From assembly GCA_015485665.1 (NCBI GenBank), contig WFTC01000002.1, forward strand, positions 1-64,000: a stretch of 64,000 nucleotides of DNA. Direction: 5' to 3'. Source of the DNA: Candidatus Altimarinota bacterium (lineage in GTDB: Bacteria > Patescibacteriota > Gracilibacteria > UBA1369 > 2-02-FULL-48-14). Of this stretch, positions 60,526 through 64,000 are shown in pieces. The notes under the pieces were generated by a model. That model ran no database searches and was not told where the DNA came from. It worked only from the letters and a program-made list of their open reading frames with translations. The number at the start of each line of letters is the position of its first letter. Positions within the stretch are counted from its first letter, which is position 1. The position numbers and the translations under genes were made by a program.

Positions 60526-62432
60526 AGCTCATACAGCGCTTGTGTTGTAGATATTACAAGTACATTTCTGTCTTTATCCATATATAAGTCAGTGAGCCTA
60601 CCCTTTAAATTTTCAAAGACATATTGTTGACTGTAAGTAATATCATTTGAACGTCCGCTTTTGTCATAAATTAAAATCCTGTTTCTATCCGGATCCAAAA
60701 CATAAATTTGAGAAATTTCCAATTCAGTATAAATATCACTTGCCCCTTCAAGAGAAGTAATTGGGGCTTTTAATATGTTAAAATCCACCTTCTCACCGCT
60801 TAAGAGCCTTAAAATTGACCCATCTTCATTCAAAAGCCACACGCTGCCGTCAATTGCCATTGAAATTGCATTTGAAATATCAATATCTTCACTCAAATAA
60901 GGCAGGGCAGAGCCATAAGAATTTGTGCCGCGAGTATATTTCCAAATCTCCCCTTCTTCAGGATCAAGAAGATAAATTCTTGATGAATAGCTTGCCACAT
61001 CCACTGCGAATTTAAAACTTCCATCAGCCGTATCTGCAAACTGTGCATTGCCATCTGCATATTCAATTACATTCCCTTCATCTGTAACATAGACTATTAA
61101 ATCTCTATCTTTAAAATATGCCCCTGCCCGCACCTGCTCACGAGCATCCAAAATATCCGGCTCTTGAACATCCCCAAGCAATACCTGATAAGCTTCATTT
61201 GCAGTGTAAACAACAAGCCTGTCACTCACAGGTTGAACTCCAACAATCTCCGAATCACCCAAGAAATCGGAAAAATCTGCAAGCAAATTTATCCCATCAT
61301 CCATAACTTTTATGTTATCAAGAAAATTGCGCTGCTCACGAATATCATCCAATAATTGACTGGCAGGACCTCCAAAATAACCGGAATCAAGCACTTCAAT
61401 TGCAAAAGCTTCTGCCTCAGACAAGAGCTCTCGCGCCTCATTTTTATCAAAAGCACCCCGAGTTGCCGCTTGCGTAACATTATCTTCCGCAATTTTAAGT
61501 TTGGACTCCAAATCTTCCAATTTTTTAGTACGAGTCAAACTTACATTCAAGACAAAAACTCCCACAAACAACAGTCCAAGCACAGCACTGATTGCGGTAA
61601 TCAAACGCTTCCTGTCCCAAGCTTTTATACGATTCAGATAAGCCCATCGTTCTTTCTTAAGCAGCCATTTTCTGAGCACAGCCAAAGATTTTTCCAAAGT
61701 TTTTTTATCTGAATATAAATTCGTAGTCGGATCTACATTTATACCGTCAGACTGCACATTTACAGGTACATGAGATTTTTCCAAAACTTCAAAACTCAAC
61801 AAAGCAATTTGATCTTCCAAGTCTTGATTTAAAAGCTCCGACAATTCCTTCACCGCATTTTGCAAATTTTCTTCAGTAAAAATTTTAGAAAGATCACTTG
61901 GTGTTATGTATTTGACCAAGTTGCCGGTTGCAAATATCACACTATCGCCAACCTCCAATAAACCACTTGCAATATTCTGAAACAGATCTTCTTTGCTTAA
62001 TTGATCGGAAAGTCCGTCCGTAATTGAACTGACATGACGCTTACGCAATAAATAACCTTGTGCAGCACCCCTTTGTGACAAAAACAACATATCTTTTTGA
62101 ATCACTCCAGCAACAACATTCATATTTGGAATGAACTTCAAATCCAATTCCTTCTCCTTTTCATGTACCATCAAATTTATTTCTTGCAAAGCAGCTTCAA
62201 ATCTATCATAAGGATCACCTGTCAGATCATCCAAAAAATGATCTTGCAAAAGTTGAAATGCCTCCTTGCCGATCTCAGACCCTGGAACTTGTGTGCTGTC
62301 AATGGAAAGCAAAAAAAACAAAGATATTTTTTCTTTACCAAGACCGTCATCCCATTCAGTGTAATAATGCTTGATAAAGCCTGTAGGTCTGCGACCAATA
62401 AGAGTGGACTGTTGTTGAAGTTCCAGATACAT
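60522..62432 (-). CDS. Degenerate PP2C-like / transmembrane / beta-propeller protein
   Basis: Residues 1-220 resemble the PP2C/PPM phosphatase fold (FLLSIDSTQVP, GAAQGYLLRKRHVSSITDGL, GDSVIFATGNLVKYI), but the metal-binding aspartates of the usual GDSRAY and SDGL motifs are replaced by Ala and Thr-Gly. It is therefore probably a pseudophosphatase. After a basic stretch, one membrane helix (ISAVLGLLFVGVFVLNVSL, about residue 290) and a coiled coil, the remaining 250 residues are propeller-like repeats (DRDLIVYVTDEGNVIEYADG, IDGSVWLLNEDGSILRLL, ISQIYVLDPDRNRILIYDKS). It may link a cytoplasmic sensing domain to an outer-surface propeller. Confidence 0.65.
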   Translation of the reverse strand: MYLELQQQSTLIGRRPTGFIKHYYTEWDDGLGKEKISLFFLLSIDSTQVPGSEIGKEAFQLLQDHFLDDLTGDPYDRFEAALQEINLMVHEKEKELDLKFIPNMNVVAGVIQKDMLFLSQRGAAQGYLLRKRHVSSITDGLSDQLSKEDLFQNIASGLLEVGDSVIFATGNLVKYITPSDLSKIFTEENLQNAVKELSELLNQDLEDQIALLSFEVLEKSHVPVNVQSDGINVDPTTNLYSDKKTLEKSLAVLRKWLLKKERWAYLNRIKAWDRKRLITAISAVLGLLFVGVFVLNVSLTRTKKLEDLESKLKIAEDNVTQAATRGAFDKNEARELLSEAEAFAIEVLDSGYFGGPASQLLDDIREQRNFLDNIKVMDDGINLLADFSDFLGDSEIVGVQPVSDRLVVYTANEAYQVLLGDVQEPDILDAREQVRAGAYFKDRDLIVYVTDEGNVIEYADGNAQFADTADGSFKFAVDVASYSSRIYLLDPEEGEIWKYTRGTNSYGSALPYLSEDIDISNAISMAIDGSVWLLNEDGSILRLLSGEKVDFNILKAPITSLEGASDIYTELEISQIYVLDPDRNRILIYDKSGRSNDITYSQQYVFENLKGRLTDLYMDKDRNVLVISTTQALYEL

Positions 62433-62505
62433 AAGTGATATTAAACTGGAAAGAGTTTACTATCTCAAGAGAGTATTGTAAAAGAAAAGTAAAAGAAAAG
62501 AAAGC

Positions 62506-62535
62506 TTGACTTTACTCCAAAGCCTCCCCTAAAAT
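62506..62535 (+). promoter_or_regulatory. rpmH promoter
   Basis: TTGACT (62506-62511) and TAAAAT (62530-62535) are 18 bases apart, followed by CCCCGAGC and, 22 bases after the -10 box, the rpmH ATG. The -10 region closely matches that at 14537. Confidence 0.7.
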
Positions 62536-62557
62536 CCCCGAGCTAACGAAACAAGCT

Positions 62558-62710
62558 ATGTTAGGAAAACTCAAAAAACGCAAAAGAGCACGCACCCACG
62601 GTTTTCGCGCACGCAGCGCATCCAAAGGAGGTAGAAATGTGCTTAAAGCCCGTCGCCGCAAAGGAAGACATAATCTTACCGTATCTGTTCCACGTGTTAA
62701 GAGGAAATAA
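62558..62710 (+). CDS. rpmH: 50S ribosomal protein bL34
   Basis: The 50-residue basic protein contains the L34 core [19 protein letters not shown], then [16 protein letters not shown]. It differs from the usual MKRTYQPS N terminus by starting MLGKLKK, and has a C-terminal VPRVKRK extension. It heads the conserved rpmH-rnpA-yidC cluster; the rnpA start lies 17 bases inside it. Confidence 0.95.
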   Translation: MLGKLKKRKRARTHGFRARSASKGGRNVLKARRRKGRHNLTVSVPRVKRK

Positions 62711-63044
62711 GCGAATTTCAGGACGCTCACGCATAGAATCGGTAATGAAAGAAGGAGATCGGCTAAAAGGCCGATCTATACTTATGCTCAGAAAAGAAAA
62801 CTCGCTTGATTCTCATTGCTTCGGCGTGATCGTTTCAAAAAAAGTGCATAAATCTGCAGTAAAACGTAACAGATTGCGCCGACAAATTTACGAGATAATC
62901 CGCATTTTGAATAAAGAAGGAATAGTGCCAAAAGGTCCATCATCTGATATAGTGCTCCTCGCCCGGAGAGCCTTAATGGGAAAAGATTTCTCCGCAATTC
63001 AAAAGGAAATACGCATATTGTTCACCCAATCACATGACAGATAA
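62694..63044 (+). CDS. rnpA: Ribonuclease P protein component
   Basis: RnpA binds RNase P RNA (encoded at 35465) and helps it bind pre-tRNA leaders. The 116-residue protein has the RNR motif region [19 protein letters not shown] followed by YEIIRIL, and an N terminus typical of the family ([20 protein letters not shown]). The GTG at 62694 fits this N terminus and overlaps rpmH by 17 bases; the frame is open farther upstream through rpmH, but that would add unrelated residues. Its stop overlaps yidC by 11 bases. Confidence 0.93.
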   Translation: MLRGNKRISGRSRIESVMKEGDRLKGRSILMLRKENSLDSHCFGVIVSKKVHKSAVKRNRLRRQIYEIIRILNKEGIVPKGPSSDIVLLARRALMGKDFSAIQKEIRILFTQSHDR

Positions 63045-64000
63045 AAAATCATTCAGTTTAATGCCATATTTACTTGTTTTCTTGGGAACATTCTTGGCTT
63101 TGCAAATTTTCATTCCAAAGGAAGATGTTAATGTCAAAAACGCCAATATGGGAGATCTATATCTTGAAACAACAAAAAATGAATATGTGATTGGAAAAGA
63201 CATCAAAGTAAGCATATATAACAATACGGACGAAAGGCTTAATATTGACGCTCCGCGCTACGTTCTGGACTGTGAGCAAAGCTTTATCATTTACAAATAC
63301 AGAAGTGATGGTTTTATTGAAAAAACAAATCCGGATAAAGAATGTGAATCAGAGGGTTTTTGGCTTAGCATTGAACCAGGTCAAAAACAAATTGTAAGCT
63401 TGCTTAACTATACTTACACGGAATTTGGAGAGTCCGGTCGCTATAAATTGGCATTGGATGTGCAAGGTGTCAAATATGAATCTCCTGAATTTGAAGTAAA
63501 AGAACCAGGTCTTTTAACACGTTTGTGGCGCAATATGATTTACCGCCCCATGTTGAATGCTTTGGTTTCAATAATATCTTATATGCCGGGTCATCACCTT
63601 GGACTTGCGGTTATAGTTCTAACTTTGATAATACGCAGCATACTTTTAATTCCCTCACAAAAAGGATTTGAAGCGCAGATGCGCATGCAAGAATTGCAAC
63701 CTGAACTTGAAAAAATAAAAGAAAAATACAAAGACGACCAAACAAGACTGGCACAAGAGACCATGTTACTTTGGAAAAAGCATCAAGTGCATCCTTTTTC
63801 CAGCTGCCTTCCCATGCTCATCCAACTGCCGGTATTTTTGGCGCTTTACTACTCCATACGTGGAGGATTAAGCCCAGATAGAGCAATTTTTATATATCCT
63901 TTTTTATCTGATTTTGATCTCAGTGCTGTAGACCCAATGTTTCTTGGAATAAATCTTTTTGAAAGAAGTTTGATTGCTCTACCTTTGATTGTAGGTTCAC
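63034..64000 (+). CDS. yidC: Membrane protein insertase YidC/Oxa1 (cut by the window end)
   Basis: YidC inserts and folds membrane proteins, alone or with SecYEG. The visible 322 residues start with a membrane helix (FSLMPYLLVFLGTFLALQIF), then a short beta-rich extracytoplasmic domain of about 140 residues. The conserved core follows: MLNALVSIISYMPGHHLG, LTLIIRSILLIPSQKGFEAQ with the hydrophilic-groove arginine, the MRMQELQPELEKIKEKYKDD coiled coil and SSCLPMLIQLPVFLALYYSI. The gene continues beyond 64000. It starts inside rnpA. Confidence 0.93.
   Translation, partial: MTDKKSFSLMPYLLVFLGTFLALQIFIPKEDVNVKNANMGDLYLETTKNEYVIGKDIKVSIYNNTDERLNIDAPRYVLDCEQSFIIYKYRSDGFIEKTNPDKECESEGFWLSIEPGQKQIVSLLNYTYTEFGESGRYKLALDVQGVKYESPEFEVKEPGLLTRLWRNMIYRPMLNALVSIISYMPGHHLGLAVIVLTLIIRSILLIPSQKGFEAQMRMQELQPELEKIKEKYKDDQTRLAQETMLLWKKHQVHPFSSCLPMLIQLPVFLALYYSIRGGLSPDRAIFIYPFLSDFDLSAVDPMFLGINLFERSLIALPLIVGS

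Noticed and set aside
1..64000. UGA recoded to glycine (Gracilibacteria/Absconditabacteria code)
   Set aside because: Many intact genes end at TGA at the expected family length, and TGA does not occur inside conserved domains.
1..64000. CRISPR arrays, tRNA genes, rRNA genes, transposases or prophage
   Set aside because: No regularly spaced repeats, cloverleaf-like sequences, rRNA cores or transposase/integrase motifs were found by reading the gaps and translations; a tRNAscan or Infernal run was not possible.

Overview
The window looks like a stretch of chromosome from an AT-rich bacterium of the Candidate Phyla Radiation (Patescibacteria). Peregrinibacteria-like is my best guess, and it is an inference from gene content rather than a database match. 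Supporting signs are small tightly packed genes, very few recognisable Shine-Dalgarno sites, many one- to four-base start/stop overlaps, a short SecA, an adenosylcobalamin-dependent ribonucleotide reductase, a phosphoketolase-acetate route, a type IV pilus locus and T4SS-pilin-like paralogues. TGA acts as a normal stop, so UGA-recoding lineages such as Gracilibacteria are unlikely. I found no tRNA, 16S/23S/5S rRNA, CRISPR array or transposase.

Layout. 1-3581 is a compact cassette: XRE regulator, histidine-phosphatase-like protein, and three separate genes whose products resemble pieces of a PEP-synthase or rifampicin-phosphotransferase-type enzyme. It ends in a GC-rich, hairpin-packed stretch (3582-3907) that looks like an insertion or transfer boundary. 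3908-10450 holds trmB, an MFS exporter, small membrane proteins, a DUF1858-IscA fusion and nrdJ behind a structured leader. 10450-16820 holds unrecognised genes, a beta-propeller lipoprotein without a normal start codon, a 57-residue basic protein with an rpmH-like promoter, ftsQ and a pilin-like protein. 16967-23330 is a coupled run of a TPR membrane protein, a tRNA-dihydrouridine synthase, a VirD4/HerA-like ATPase and four membrane proteins carrying five copies of one pilin-like module. 23759-30054 (minus strand) is metG followed by a pilus operon (PilN, PilO, PilC, three pseudopilins, a PilX-like protein).

30082-45506 is mostly core: an RNHCP protein, tilS, ftsH, hsp20, galU, a TPR protein, rnpB (RNase P RNA), a sugar-phosphate transferase, a DUF389 protein, secA, a GCS2-type ligase coupled to a C26 peptidase, and ftsK. 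45559-64000 holds an EEP-family hydrolase, gltX, several unrecognised proteins, pta, type II NADH dehydrogenase, phosphoketolase, a structured intergenic region, an ATP-grasp ligase beside an AstE-type deacylase, ackA, a degenerate PP2C-propeller membrane protein, then rpmH-rnpA-yidC (yidC cut by the window end).

Together, xfp, pta and ackA would turn pentose phosphate or fructose-6-phosphate into acetyl phosphate, acetate and ATP, with NDH-2 reoxidising NADH without pumping protons. Two ligase/hydrolase pairs (41256-43263 and 56593-59337) suggest gamma-glutamyl or other amide-linked small molecules are made and broken down. The most unusual features are the trans-split phosphotransferase cassette, the five-module pilin array with its ATPase, and two structured non-coding regions (upstream of nrdJ and between xfp and the ATP-grasp gene).
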